DNA of 64,000 nucleotides from JADGHX01 sp037200125 (lineage in GTDB: Bacteria; Pseudomonadota; Gammaproteobacteria; Steroidobacterales; Steroidobacteraceae): NCBI GenBank assembly GCA_037200125.1, contig JBBCGS010000005.1:620001-684000 (forward strand). Reading direction: 5' to 3'. The notes below the pieces were generated by a model. That model saw only the letters and a program-made list of their open reading frames with translations. It was not told where the DNA came from and did not search any database. Positions 36,682 to 45,602 of the stretch are shown in pieces. The position numbers were made by a program, and so were the translations under genes. Every line of letters starts with the position of its first letter. Within the stretch, counting starts at the first letter, position 1.

Positions 36682-37614
36682 ATGAACCCCCTATTCTGGT
36701 CGGTAGTCTGCCTCGACGCCGCGCTGTTTCTCGGATTGCTTGTCAGCATGCTTCTGCAACGAGATGGCAGCTCGAACGGCGGTCGGGAGATGGGCATCGC
36801 CTTCTTCGTGATCGCGCCGCTGATCCTCATCGGCGTGGCGGTACTGCTATACGTCTTCTCGCGCTCGCTGACGTGGAAGATCGTCGCATTGATCATCGTC
36901 GCCGGCCCGGGCCTGTTCATCGCGGGCGGACGGATTCGCAACGCTTACATCGACTATGTCGTGCGCCAGAACGCACTGGGCCGTGGATATTTTTCGAGCA
37001 CGGCGCTGAAAGAGATGGGGGCCGCGGTGGTCCAGGCGGATCTCGCCACGTTGCAACGGCTCGGTCCGACGGTCGACGTCAATACGGTGGGTGAGCGCGG
37101 CATGACGCTCATCGCGATGGCTGTGGATCAGGCGTTCAATGCGCCGGACGAGGAGCATGCCGGCCGCCGACGCACCGTGATCGAGACGCTGATCCGGCTT
37201 GGCGCGAAGCCGGGGCCCGCGATGAGCGCGGCACTCAAGCTCAAAGACCCGATGGTTTTCAATGCCCTGCTCGAAGCCGGCGCCGATGCGAACGCGCTGA
37301 CGGAACAAGGCTCGCCCCTGGTCTTCGAAGGGCTGAGCGTCATGCCCGTCGAGAATCTTCGACTGCTCATCGGGCACGGGCTCAACGTGAACGTCATTCG
37401 ATACAACACGCCCCTGGCCGTGGAAATCACGCTACAACGACGGTGGGATCTGCTCTTGCTGCTCGCTCGGAGCGGAGCGGATCTGCGCAAGCCGCGCGAC
37501 GACGGGCGCAACGTCGCGGATGAGCTCACGATTCGCGTTGAGGAAGCGAAGAGCGAAGGACATGAGCCTCCGGCCGATCTGCTGCGTGTACGGGAGTTGC
37601 TCGGTGCACGTTGA
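36682..37614 (+). CDS. Ankyrin-type repeat protein with N-terminal membrane helices
   Basis: A 310-residue inner-membrane protein. Three transmembrane helices are at about 4-24, 37-60 and 66-84. After them comes a soluble region with weak ankyrin-like repeats, seen as LIRLGAKPGPAM, ALLEAGADANALTE, LLIGHGLNVNV and LLARSGADLRKP. The repeats probably face the cytoplasm and bind another protein. Its last 11 bases overlap the start of the following 90-residue gene, so the two are probably coupled. The function is unknown. Confidence 0.75.
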   Translation: MNPLFWSVVCLDAALFLGLLVSMLLQRDGSSNGGREMGIAFFVIAPLILIGVAVLLYVFSRSLTWKIVALIIVAGPGLFIAGGRIRNAYIDYVVRQNALGRGYFSSTALKEMGAAVVQADLATLQRLGPTVDVNTVGERGMTLIAMAVDQAFNAPDEEHAGRRRTVIETLIRLGAKPGPAMSAALKLKDPMVFNALLEAGADANALTEQGSPLVFEGLSVMPVENLRLLIGHGLNVNVIRYNTPLAVEITLQRRWDLLLLLARSGADLRKPRDDGRNVADELTIRVEEAKSEGHEPPADLLRVRELLGAR

Positions 37615-37876
37615 GATCACGAGCAGCGGGCGCGGCGGCACCATCACCTATCGTGAGCCACCGCATTCGCTGGAGTTCTCCTGGGAGTTCGCCATGCCGC
37701 CGGCGCTGGCGTTGATCTTCGGCCCGTCGGCCACCGCGTGGGCCAAGATCGCCCCATGGGCGGCGGACCGCCATGAAGAGATCGTGACCGCGGTGGCTCA
37801 CGAGGTCGTGCGGCAGAAAGCGGCGGGGCGCGGGTTCAGCTTTGACCCGGACTCCGGGATCATCGAGATTCGCTGA
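37604..37876 (+). CDS. Small conserved-looking protein coupled to ankyrin protein
   Basis: A 90-residue protein read from GTG at 37604 (CGGGAG lies just upstream), overlapping the ankyrin gene by 11 bases. The product is balanced in composition, with motifs ITYREPPHSLEFSWEFAMPP and AVAHEVVRQKAAG, and ends FDPDSGIIEIR. It has no signal peptide or membrane helix. I do not recognise the family. Overlap suggests it works with the membrane ankyrin protein, perhaps as an immunity or accessory factor, but this is a guess. Confidence 0.6.
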   Translation: MHVEITSSGRGGTITYREPPHSLEFSWEFAMPPALALIFGPSATAWAKIAPWAADRHEEIVTAVAHEVVRQKAAGRGFSFDPDSGIIEIR

Positions 37877-37935
37877 CGATCCGGAAGGCCCCCGGGCCCA
37901 TCAGACCCGCCATTCGGTAGTTCGACTGCGAGAAC

Positions 37936-38982
37936 TCAAGCGACGGGTTCGACAGGAAGATCGAGCAGATCGAGCTTGCCGCCCGCCATGCGCTGCCGCG
38001 TCCCCAGCTCATTCAGCACCGTGTAAGGGAAAACACGAGGGATCGCGCTCACTTCATCAAGACGCGCAACCTGCTCGGGCGATAACTTCACATTGGCCGC
38101 CGCGAGGTTGTTCTCGAGCTGTGCCACCGTGCGCGGCCCGATGATCGGAAGCGAGCCCTTCACGGCGACCCAAGCGATGGCGACCTCCCCCGGCGTGACG
38201 CCAATGTCTTTGGCGATCGCGATGAGCGTGTCGAGAATGGCGGTGCGCTGTGGAGAATTTTCCGGCTGGAACACCCTTCCGCCGAAACCCTCCAGGCGGC
38301 CCTTCTCACCCTGGCGATATTTGCCGGTCAGCATGCCGCCGCCGAGCGGCGACCAGGCGACGATGCCGAGCCCGAGTGCGTGGCCGGCGGGAAGAAGCTC
38401 CTGCTCGGTGGTGCGCTCGACGAGGCTATGCTCGACCTGGATACCCGCGATGGGAGCGGAGCCGCGCAGCTCAGCGAGGGTCACGGCCCGCGCCACGCGC
38501 CACGCCGGAAAGTCTGAAAGCCCCGCGTACAGGATTTTTCCGGCACGAACGAGATCGTCGAACCCCCGCACGATCTCTTCGATCGGCGTAACGCCATCGG
38601 ACATGTGAACCCAGTAGAGATCGACCCGATCTGTCTTGAGCCGTTTCAGGCTCGCCTCAACCGAAGAGACCATGGCCTTGCGGCTGTTTCCAGTGACCAG
38701 GATGCCGGCCTTGGGATCGGCCCGCAGGGAGAACTTCGTCGCGAGCACGAACTCGTCCCGCCGCCCGGCGAGCAGATCGCCCAGGATCTGCTCGGACTGG
38801 CCGCCCTGATACCCGTCCGCCGTGTCGATGAAGTTGCCGCCCGCGTTTGCATAGGCATCGAAGATGCGACGAGCCTCGTCGGCTTCCGCGCCGTGCCCCC
38901 ATCCTGTGCCGAAATTGCCGGTTCCCAGCACCAGCTCGGAAACGCGAAGGCCGGTATGTTTGCCGAAGAGTTTGTAACGCAT
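37936..38982 (-). CDS. Aldo/keto reductase
   Basis: A 348-residue NADPH-dependent oxidoreductase of the AKR superfamily, TIM barrel, cytoplasmic. The catalytic tetrad is complete: Asp53 and Tyr58 (DTADGYQGG), Lys83 (ATKFS) and His126 (VHMSD). The C-terminal cofactor segment IGPRTVAQLENNL is present. It starts 26 bp downstream of the TetR gene at 39009, on the same strand and with a good AAGGTGA site, so the two form an operon controlled by the palindrome at 39628. Likely role: reduction of an aldehyde or ketone that the regulator senses. Confidence 0.88.
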   Translation of the reverse strand: MRYKLFGKHTGLRVSELVLGTGNFGTGWGHGAEADEARRIFDAYANAGGNFIDTADGYQGGQSEQILGDLLAGRRDEFVLATKFSLRADPKAGILVTGNSRKAMVSSVEASLKRLKTDRVDLYWVHMSDGVTPIEEIVRGFDDLVRAGKILYAGLSDFPAWRVARAVTLAELRGSAPIAGIQVEHSLVERTTEQELLPAGHALGLGIVAWSPLGGGMLTGKYRQGEKGRLEGFGGRVFQPENSPQRTAILDTLIAIAKDIGVTPGEVAIAWVAVKGSLPIIGPRTVAQLENNLAAANVKLSPEQVARLDEVSAIPRVFPYTVLNELGTRQRMAGGKLDLLDLPVEPVA

Positions 38983-39008
38983 GGATCAATCACCTTTGAA
39001 TAGAGGGT

Positions 39009-39608
39009 TTATCGAGCCGGCTTGCGTCGGGGAGCGCGGCGGCGTTTAACCAGGCTGCTGATCGCCCCATCGAGTATTCGACGAGACAGCGCCTCGTCTT
39101 CGACGACTCGTGACAACAGCAGAGCACCCACCATTGTGGAGAGCGCCACTGCGGAATCATTCCGCGCTCCGCGAGAGCGCGAAGCCTTCATGGCTCGATC
39201 TAGAATCTCGAGATGCGACTGGATCCCCGCCTCGAAACTTCCGAGCAACGCCTTGTTGTGCCGGGCGGCGTCTGAACCAAGAGCGGCGAACGCGCAGCCC
39301 TCGTCGATGCCGTCGCGGTGGCCGCGAGACAGATACTGGCTAACCAGTCGAGCGAACGGATCATCGCCGGCGCTCTCGACCACGTGCGCCCATTTCTCGG
39401 CGCTGCGCGCGAGCGCGCTGTCGCAAGCCTCGACCACGAGATCGTCCTTCGACTTGAACTGCTTGTAGAACCCGCCATGAGTGAGGCCTGCCGCCTTCAT
39501 CAGGTCGCTCAGGCCGATGCCGTCGAACCCGTGCTTGCGGAACAGACGGCCGGCGGCATCGACCACGGTGCGCCGGTTTTCCTCCGCCTGGGCGCGACTG
39601 ACTTTCAC
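39009..39608 (-). CDS. TetR family regulator
   Basis: A 199-residue repressor. The helix-turn-helix is IGLSDLMKAAGLTHGGFYKQF at about 31-51, the LmrA/YxaF-like type, with a Cys-containing ligand domain (GCAFAALGSD near 104). It is the first gene of a two-gene operon with the aldo/keto reductase. A 7-bp inverted repeat 20 bp upstream of its start codon is probably its own operator. The combination resembles carbonyl- or electrophile-responsive detoxification units. Confidence 0.88.
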   Translation of the reverse strand: MKVSRAQAEENRRTVVDAAGRLFRKHGFDGIGLSDLMKAAGLTHGGFYKQFKSKDDLVVEACDSALARSAEKWAHVVESAGDDPFARLVSQYLSRGHRDGIDEGCAFAALGSDAARHNKALLGSFEAGIQSHLEILDRAMKASRSRGARNDSAVALSTMVGALLLSRVVEDEALSRRILDGAISSLVKRRRAPRRKPAR

Positions 39609-39627
39609 GAGGTTCTCCGTAGGATGC

Positions 39628-39651
39628 GATCGACTTTAATATATGTCGATC
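39628..39651. promoter_or_regulatory. Palindromic operator of the TetR/aldo-keto reductase operon
   Basis: GATCGAC - TTTAATATAT - GTCGATC is a perfect 7-bp inverted repeat with a 10-bp AT-only spacer, 20 bp before the start codon of the TetR gene. On the minus strand the spacer reads ATATATTAAA, which could hold the -10 element, so binding would block RNA polymerase. Autoregulation is the likely outcome. Confidence 0.6.
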
Positions 39652-40102
39652 ATAATCTATACGCAATCGCGCTCCGCATCCGCCCGTGAATCACAGCAGT
39701 TTGTTGCTGACTGCAACTCGTCCACACCACGGCAACCGTGTTCGGCGTCCCATCTGTTACCGGAATACTACCGACAGCGCTCATTCCAGATTCATATACT
39801 GCCCGCGCTTCGAGATTACGCCGCGATTGAGATGCGCCATCGCATCGCCAATCAGTCCCGGCGTCACATGCGGTCGGATCCCGGACCAATCGGTCATTCG
39901 AAGCAGCTCACCGAAGGATTAGTGCAGCGGCGAATGGTTCGTCATTCGCAAGGTTTGCGGATTCGCACCGCGCGTCGAATCCGCGCCGAGCGGTTCGTGC
40001 GCCGTGTCCTGCAATTCGCTCACCGGGAGAACCCGTACGGGATTCCGGCGGACTCGTGCGCCCTGCCGATCGGAGTTGACGCCAAATACCGTCGAGAGGC
40101 TC
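39652..40102. other. Intergenic region before TonB receptor
   Basis: About 450 bp without a clear gene. The minus strand has a 38-codon frame at 39781-39897 that begins MTDWSGIRPHV and ends SKRGQYMNLE. Its product is plausible as protein but too short to judge; it may be a gene remnant. The upstream part, 39640-39670, is AT-rich and probably contains promoters for both flanking units. Confidence 0.4.
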
Positions 40103-42442
40103 ATGGATTCCACAAATCAGATTTCCGCTCGTACCCGCACGCACTATCCGCCACTGCTCAGCTGCTGCGCCGTGCTTCTCATTGGCAGCGCCGCGCCAGT
40201 ATTCGCGGCGGAGCCGTCCAACAACTCCGAAACCGCCTCCGGTGAGGTCGAAGAAGTGCTCGTTACGGCCCGGCGCCGGGAAGAGCGCGCGCAGGACGTG
40301 CCGATCTCTATTACGGTACTCAACAGCGAGGCCATCCGCGAACGGAATATCGAATCCGCGCAAGAGCTGAGCGCGGTGGTTCCGTCGATGAACGCGTCCA
40401 CGTCGACCGTGCGTGGCGCAACGAGCTACACGATCCGCGGTCAAGGTGCCACGCTCGGCGCGGGCCCCGGCGTCGTCGCTTACTTCGCCGAGGTGCCGTT
40501 GCCGCAGGGAAATCTCGGTTCCGTCACGCAGGGCGGCGGCCCCGGCCTGTACTACGACTTGCAGAACATCCAGGTGCTGAAAGGCCCGCAAGGCACCTTG
40601 TTCGGCCGGAACACCACAGGCGGCGCCGTGCTGCTCGAGCCCCAGCGCCCGCAGGACGAGTTCGGCGGCTACCTGCAAACCCAGTTCGGCAACTACGACG
40701 ACCGCGAAATCGAAGGCGCGATCAACACACCGCTGACGCCGAACCTGCTCCTGCGTGTCGCGGGCAAGTACGTCACTCGCGACGGCTTCACACACGACGT
40801 CGTTACCGGCCAGGACTACGACGACCGCAACTATGGCGCCGCGAGAATCGGCCTTCTCTACAAGCCCAATGAGCGCATCGAAAACTATCTTCTGCTGAAC
40901 GGCATTTTTTCGCACGACCACGGCGGCTCGACCGTGCCCATTGCGATCAACCCGACGGGTCGCGCCGTGACCTTGTTCCCGGACGGGTCATACGCCGCGA
41001 ATCTCGCGGCACAGGAAGCGCGCGGACCGCGCGATGTGTCGCTCAGCGCGCCGGTGGTGGATCGGGAGCACCTCTACTCGATCACCGACACGTTCCGCTT
41101 CAACATCAACGATTCGCTGACGCTCAAGAACATTCTCAGCTACTCGCGCTTCCAGTATCTCGCGAATCAGGACTCCGACGCCTCGCCATTGGCCATCCTC
41201 GACACGATCACGCCGGGCAACCAGTGGAACACCGACACTGATAACTACAGCGATGAGTTCCAGCTGCAAGGCAACGCGCAGCAGGGTCATTTGCAGTGGG
41301 TTGCCGGCGCCTACGTCGAATACGACAAGCCCGTTGGTGTGCAGACACAGTGGACGGCGCAATTCCTCGGTTCGCCGCTCGTTTCGCCCACGGGCGCCGT
41401 GCAGTCCCAGGAATATAAAGAAACGCGTAACAGCCACGCCCTCTTCGTCCAAGGCACGTACAACCTGGGCGGCCTGGCGGCGGCACTCGAGGGCCTGAAC
41501 CTGACGGCCGGATATCGATACACCTGGGACAAGAGAGACAACACGACGGATGCGGCGCTTCCGCTGCAGAACTTCGCATGCACGTCGTTCCCCGGGTTGT
41601 TCCGGCCGGACTGCACGCTCGCCGTAACTCAGCGGTCGCAGGCGCCCACGTGGACGGCGGGGCTCGATTTCAAGGTCACGCCCGACGCGCTGGTCTACGC
41701 CAAATACAGTCGCGGCTACAAGACCGGCGGCTCCAACCCCACGAGCATCGATCCCGCCGCGCTCACCTTCCGGCCCGAGTACGTCGAGGATGTCGAGGTC
41801 GGCCTGAAATCGGACTGGAACTGGAACGGCGTGCGTGCGCAGTTCAACGTGGATGTGTTCCACGACGACTACTCCGACATCCAACGCACCGGCGCGGTGT
41901 TCTTCGCAGGCAAGACGGGGTCGGCAACGATCAACGCGGCGCAGGCCACGATCCGTGGCGCCGAAGTGGAAGCCTCGTTGTTTCCGGTCGAGTCGCTTCA
42001 ACTGCTCGCGACCTATTCGTATCTGGATGCGCAGTACGACCGCTTCATTCTGGGCACCACCGATTTGAGCAACGAGCCTTTCGCTTTCGCTCCGCGGAAC
42101 AAATACAGCTTCACCACGCGCTACTCGCTTCCGCTGTCGGACCAGCTGGGGACGTTCCGGGCGTCCGCGACCTACAGCCACACCGACCAGTGGTATATCG
42201 GCGTCACGTCCATCGAAGCTTCCGCATGGGTGCCGGGATACAGCCTGATCGACGTTCGCGCGGGGCTCGAGGGTGTCGCCGGCCGGCCGCTCGACATCAC
42301 CTTGTTCGCGTCGAATCTTGCGAACAAGGAGTTCCGCATCGGCAGCACCGCCTACTACAACACGCTCGGCTACGCGCAAGCTGTCTACGGCGAGCCGCGT
42401 ATGTATGGCGTGCAGCTCAACTATCGTTTCGGCGCACGCTGA
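40103..42442 (+). CDS. TonB-dependent outer-membrane receptor
   Basis: A 779-residue active transporter. The ATG at 40103 follows GAGAGG and gives a signal peptide ending near VFAAEP. A TonB-box-like EEVLVTARRREE (about 51-62) is followed by a plug domain containing IQVLKGPQGTLFGRNTTGG (about 155-173) and a barrel ending in a terminal-strand motif (LNYRF). It has no signalling extension. It lies 10 bp before a secreted DUF1214-like protein, so the two form a unit. Receptors of this type are numerous in Steroidobacter and sphingomonad-like genomes and handle hydrophobic or aromatic compounds, but the ligand here is unknown. Confidence 0.9.
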   Translation: MDSTNQISARTRTHYPPLLSCCAVLLIGSAAPVFAAEPSNNSETASGEVEEVLVTARRREERAQDVPISITVLNSEAIRERNIESAQELSAVVPSMNASTSTVRGATSYTIRGQGATLGAGPGVVAYFAEVPLPQGNLGSVTQGGGPGLYYDLQNIQVLKGPQGTLFGRNTTGGAVLLEPQRPQDEFGGYLQTQFGNYDDREIEGAINTPLTPNLLLRVAGKYVTRDGFTHDVVTGQDYDDRNYGAARIGLLYKPNERIENYLLLNGIFSHDHGGSTVPIAINPTGRAVTLFPDGSYAANLAAQEARGPRDVSLSAPVVDREHLYSITDTFRFNINDSLTLKNILSYSRFQYLANQDSDASPLAILDTITPGNQWNTDTDNYSDEFQLQGNAQQGHLQWVAGAYVEYDKPVGVQTQWTAQFLGSPLVSPTGAVQSQEYKETRNSHALFVQGTYNLGGLAAALEGLNLTAGYRYTWDKRDNTTDAALPLQNFACTSFPGLFRPDCTLAVTQRSQAPTWTAGLDFKVTPDALVYAKYSRGYKTGGSNPTSIDPAALTFRPEYVEDVEVGLKSDWNWNGVRAQFNVDVFHDDYSDIQRTGAVFFAGKTGSATINAAQATIRGAEVEASLFPVESLQLLATYSYLDAQYDRFILGTTDLSNEPFAFAPRNKYSFTTRYSLPLSDQLGTFRASATYSHTDQWYIGVTSIEASAWVPGYSLIDVRAGLEGVAGRPLDITLFASNLANKEFRIGSTAYYNTLGYAQAVYGEPRMYGVQLNYRFGAR

Positions 42443-42452
42443 AGGATCCGCA

Positions 42453-43793
42453 ATGAATAAGTGGAAACCCACCCTCCCCGGCCTGGCGCTTGCCGTTTCG
42501 GCCATCGTGATGGCGAATGGCGCACACGCGCAAAACGCCTCCGATCCGTTCGCGAACGACAGGATCCTCACCCCACAACATCGCGCGCTCGAGCTGCAGG
42601 CGTTGAAGATTCTGCAAACCCCGGTGGGACGTTCCGCCTACGAGCTCGGCGGTCGCTACCTCCGGAACTACGCGGGCGCCAGCGGCCAGGATGCGGTATT
42701 CGACCTCGCGCTGAAGAAGACCGCGCTGTGCGTCGGGCTGATGGCCGCGAACGCGGACACGAACCATCCGAAGATCTACGGCCAGGCGATTCCCGCACAT
42801 CGGATCGGCAAGGTCGACATTCCCGAGTCGAGCTGCGGTATCTCGAATCCGGACACTATTTATCGGTTCATTCCGGTCGATGGCGCGTCTCACTACGTCA
42901 TCACCGGGCATGTGGCGAAGAATCAGCCGATCGAGAACAACTTCACGCTCGCGTCGTTCAACCTGACGACCATCACGAACCTCAACGGGCGCGACTTGAA
43001 AGTGGAGCCCGATGGCAGCTTCCGCATCACCATCGATCCGGAGCCCGCGAATGGCCGGCCCAATCATCTGCAGAGCCGGCACGATGCGTTCCAGATGTGG
43101 ATCCGGGACACGCTCGGGGACTGGTCGAAAGAAAAGCCGAATCGACTGAGCGTCGAGCGCGTCGACCCGAAGGCGCTGCCGCCGGTCGATGAGAACGGGC
43201 AGATCGCGATGCTGGCGCGCTACATGGCGTACCAGATTTTCGCGATGCCCGCGGACCCGCTCAACGGCCCGGTCAACATCTGGAAGAACCCGCAGATCCT
43301 CGGCGGAGCGGCCGGCGCGGGCGGGTTCCTGGTGACGCAGGCGTATTCCAATGGGCGCTTCGACCTGAAAGACGATGAAGCGCTGCTGGTGAACCTGAAG
43401 CTCGGATTCGCCGGGTATGCGGTTGTGCCGGTGACCAACGTCTGGGGCAGCAACGACGGCGTCGGTGGGCGGCTGACCGGTGCGCTCAACAACTTTCAGG
43501 CCGAGCGGAACGGCGACGGGAGTTACAGCTTCGTGGTGTCCAAGCAGGATCCGGGAGTTCGCAACTGGATCGATACGGGCGGGCTCAATCAGGGGTTGCT
43601 GTACATGCGCTGGGCGGCGTTCCCGAAAGGGGATTTGTCGGGGAAGGAAGCGCCTTCCGTGACGACTCGCATTGTGAAAGTCGGCGAAGTCGGCGGGCTC
43701 TTGCCGACGGCACAGCGAGTTGATTCAACAGCGCGGCAGGCGCTGGTGAAACAGCGCGCTGAAGGGTATCTGCGGCGGCAGCAGGATGAGTGA
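42453..43793 (+). CDS. Secreted DUF1214-like protein
   Basis: A 446-residue exported protein. The ATG at 42453 follows GAAGGA and opens a signal peptide (to GAHA, about residue 25). The C-terminal half carries NWIDTGGLNQGLLYMRW, the signature of the DUF1214 beta domain, with the preceding GDGSYSFVVSKQDPG. In DUF1254/DUF1214 proteins the function is unknown; they often accompany TonB receptors and catabolic genes. It follows a TonB receptor by 10 bp, so it probably handles the same ligand in the periplasm. Confidence 0.68.
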   Translation: MNKWKPTLPGLALAVSAIVMANGAHAQNASDPFANDRILTPQHRALELQALKILQTPVGRSAYELGGRYLRNYAGASGQDAVFDLALKKTALCVGLMAANADTNHPKIYGQAIPAHRIGKVDIPESSCGISNPDTIYRFIPVDGASHYVITGHVAKNQPIENNFTLASFNLTTITNLNGRDLKVEPDGSFRITIDPEPANGRPNHLQSRHDAFQMWIRDTLGDWSKEKPNRLSVERVDPKALPPVDENGQIAMLARYMAYQIFAMPADPLNGPVNIWKNPQILGGAAGAGGFLVTQAYSNGRFDLKDDEALLVNLKLGFAGYAVVPVTNVWGSNDGVGGRLTGALNNFQAERNGDGSYSFVVSKQDPGVRNWIDTGGLNQGLLYMRWAAFPKGDLSGKEAPSVTTRIVKVGEVGGLLPTAQRVDSTARQALVKQRAEGYLRRQQDE

Positions 43794-43844
43794 CGTCTTC
43801 TGACGTGTCACGTCGCCCTTGGCTGCCGAGCAGGCTTCCGCACC

Positions 43845-44100
43845 TCAGCCTCTCGGCAGCTTCGCGCGCATCGGCTGCTCCACCGAATTCGAAAGCGCGA
43901 TGAGGTTCGCCGCATCCGCGACGGCGATGCCGTGTCCCGGTGAGACTCGCACCAGATCCTCGAACAACTCCATCGCCGCGAGCCCCGTATTTTCGATCGC
44001 CGCCGCGGCTGCGGACTGCGTGAGCCCAAGAACATCCGGAAGCGATCTGCTTTCCGTCGGGCGAGAACGCGGGAAAGGCGTCGCTGTCCGAACCAGACGA
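43845..44100 (-). pseudogene. Gene remnant with PASTA-like and PD40-like fragments
   Basis: Inside a 458-bp gap (43794-44251) with no intact gene, two minus-strand frames give fragments that look like real domains. Codons 44042-43845 read LPDVLGLTQSAAAAAIENTG and continue for 45 residues to a stop, like a PASTA domain end. In another frame 44082-44038 reads DAFPAFSPDGKQIAS, a PD40/WD40-like strand motif. The two meet at one point, as if joined by a frameshift. I read it as a decayed 3' end of a larger gene. The rest of the gap shows nothing. Confidence 0.3.
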
Positions 44101-44251
44101 GGCAGGCAGCGGAAAGCTCACCTGCCCGCCGTCGATGCGCAAAACCGGACATCGCGGAGGACTGAATTTTCGCTGACCGCTTTCAGGGCCTGTGAGCGGT
44201 GACAGCGACATGCCAAAGGCGCCAGTAAGCGCGCGCCGCGAATCGCCGCTC

Positions 44252-45235
44252 TTACTTCTCCCACCCCAATCCCGCGCCATACGGCACGGTGATCATGACC
44301 GCCTCGATCTCGTGAATCTTCCCGTCCTTCACCTCGAACGACTCCGCGATCGCCACAGCGAACGGCCGATCCGTCGTCGGCAGCGCCGGCACCTTGCCGA
44401 CACCCGGCACATCCACCTCCGGCACATTGCCGCCGTGCTGGAACGTCACGAAGCCCATCGCCACACCGCGACTGCGATCGACCACGGGATAGCGGCGATG
44501 ATCGATGCGAGTGATGTAACTGAACATCCGCGTATTGAAGCTTGCGCGGCATCCGGTCGGCATGTTCCAGATCTTGCCGTCGGCGAGCGTGATGGCGTGC
44601 CCGCGCGCGCCGTCCCCCGCCGTCTGGGTGCCATTCTCGAAACGCTTGCAGTCGTCGGCGAAGGGAACGATCTCGCCCGTATCCTGTTCGAGACCGTCGA
44701 AGTACAACTTGGCCGCGTTGGCGAGCGACTCGCGCGAGGCGCGCTTGCCTGCCGGCACCAGCGTTAGAAAGGCGGGGCGAACCTCGGTGGCATCTGTCTT
44801 GAGCATCGCCCCCATGTCCGCGGAACGCGCGACGAGTACCTCGAGCTCGCTCACTTTTCGGTCCACGACTTTCATGCGACCGCCGAGCAGCGCGCCTTTG
44901 CCGTTCTCTTCGATCGTCGCGTAGAAGCCTACCGCGCCGCCTTCCACGTCGGGGATGACGTGCCGATACTTTTTGAGGGCGCTGGCGGTGGCCCATAGCC
45001 CTTCTGTCATCGGTAGCGCAATGGTGTTCTCGGTGTAGCGAACCTCTTTAGTTGCGGGGATTCGGCTGGCGTCGTGCGCGACCAGCGCCGTGAGATAGGT
45101 ATCCACGAGCTGATTGAGGCACGCTTCATCGCACGGCTGGCCGGCGGCATTCGCGGCGGGAAACTGAGCGGTGGCAACGGCCGCCAAGGCAAGCATGGCG
45201 GCCCATCGGATCGAGCGACGAGTTCGTGTGGTCAT
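44252..45235 (-). CDS. Secreted NTF2-like (DUF8021-type) protein
   Basis: A 327-residue exported protein. The start follows AAGGGGGAG and gives a signal peptide ending near ANAAG. The mature N-terminus has two cysteines (CDEACLNQLVDTYLTAL), and the sequence VRYTENTIALPMTEGLWAT is characteristic of DUF8021-type proteins, which have an NTF2/SnoaL-like fold. Two more cysteines occur later (DDCKRF, TGCRAS). The last 60 residues, with SFEVKDGKIHEIEAVMITVPYG, repeat the NTF2-like pattern, so a duplicated fold is likely. It is probably periplasmic with a pocket for a small hydrophobic ligand; no enzyme activity is known. Confidence 0.65.
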   Translation of the reverse strand: MTTRTRRSIRWAAMLALAAVATAQFPAANAAGQPCDEACLNQLVDTYLTALVAHDASRIPATKEVRYTENTIALPMTEGLWATASALKKYRHVIPDVEGGAVGFYATIEENGKGALLGGRMKVVDRKVSELEVLVARSADMGAMLKTDATEVRPAFLTLVPAGKRASRESLANAAKLYFDGLEQDTGEIVPFADDCKRFENGTQTAGDGARGHAITLADGKIWNMPTGCRASFNTRMFSYITRIDHRRYPVVDRSRGVAMGFVTFQHGGNVPEVDVPGVGKVPALPTTDRPFAVAIAESFEVKDGKIHEIEAVMITVPYGAGLGWEK

Positions 45236-45602
45236 GATTGGCTCCCCCTTGAGGAGCTCAGTGCTATCACACCCGGCGACCGATCACAGCCCGGCGGTCA
45301 GATTTGATCTGCCCTGTGGCGGCGGGCAGGTCCCCGTGCGCGAGCTTCGGCCGTGTCGGCAACTCTACAACGCTACCGCGAATGGGGGGACACCGCGCCT
45401 GCGGGCAGCAGTCCGCTCTTGTCGGAAAGGTCAGGCCGCGACGGTTCAGGCCGTCACGTAAGCGCCCGGTTCACGAGCGATATGCTCCCCCAGAGGTCGC
45501 AACGGTGTTGGCACCGGATACCGTGCGTCGGGACACTCGCTCGCTTATTCTATTTTTCTCACGCTCTTCGAGCCACGGAGCCAGACGGCACCCACCACCA
45601 CC
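45236..45602. other. Intergenic region, no gene seen
   Basis: A 367-bp divergent spacer. It contains a short hairpin CAGAT-TTG-ATCTG (45299-45311) and a GCTCC/GGAGC stem (45241-45257) that encloses the ribosome site of the minus-strand gene at 45235. I see no convincing coding frame. Confidence 0.4.

Noticed and set aside
40988..42571. Minus-strand frame of 527 codons opposite the second TonB receptor
   Set aside because: Composition is that of a reversed barrel gene; the plus strand has the plug signature and signal peptide.
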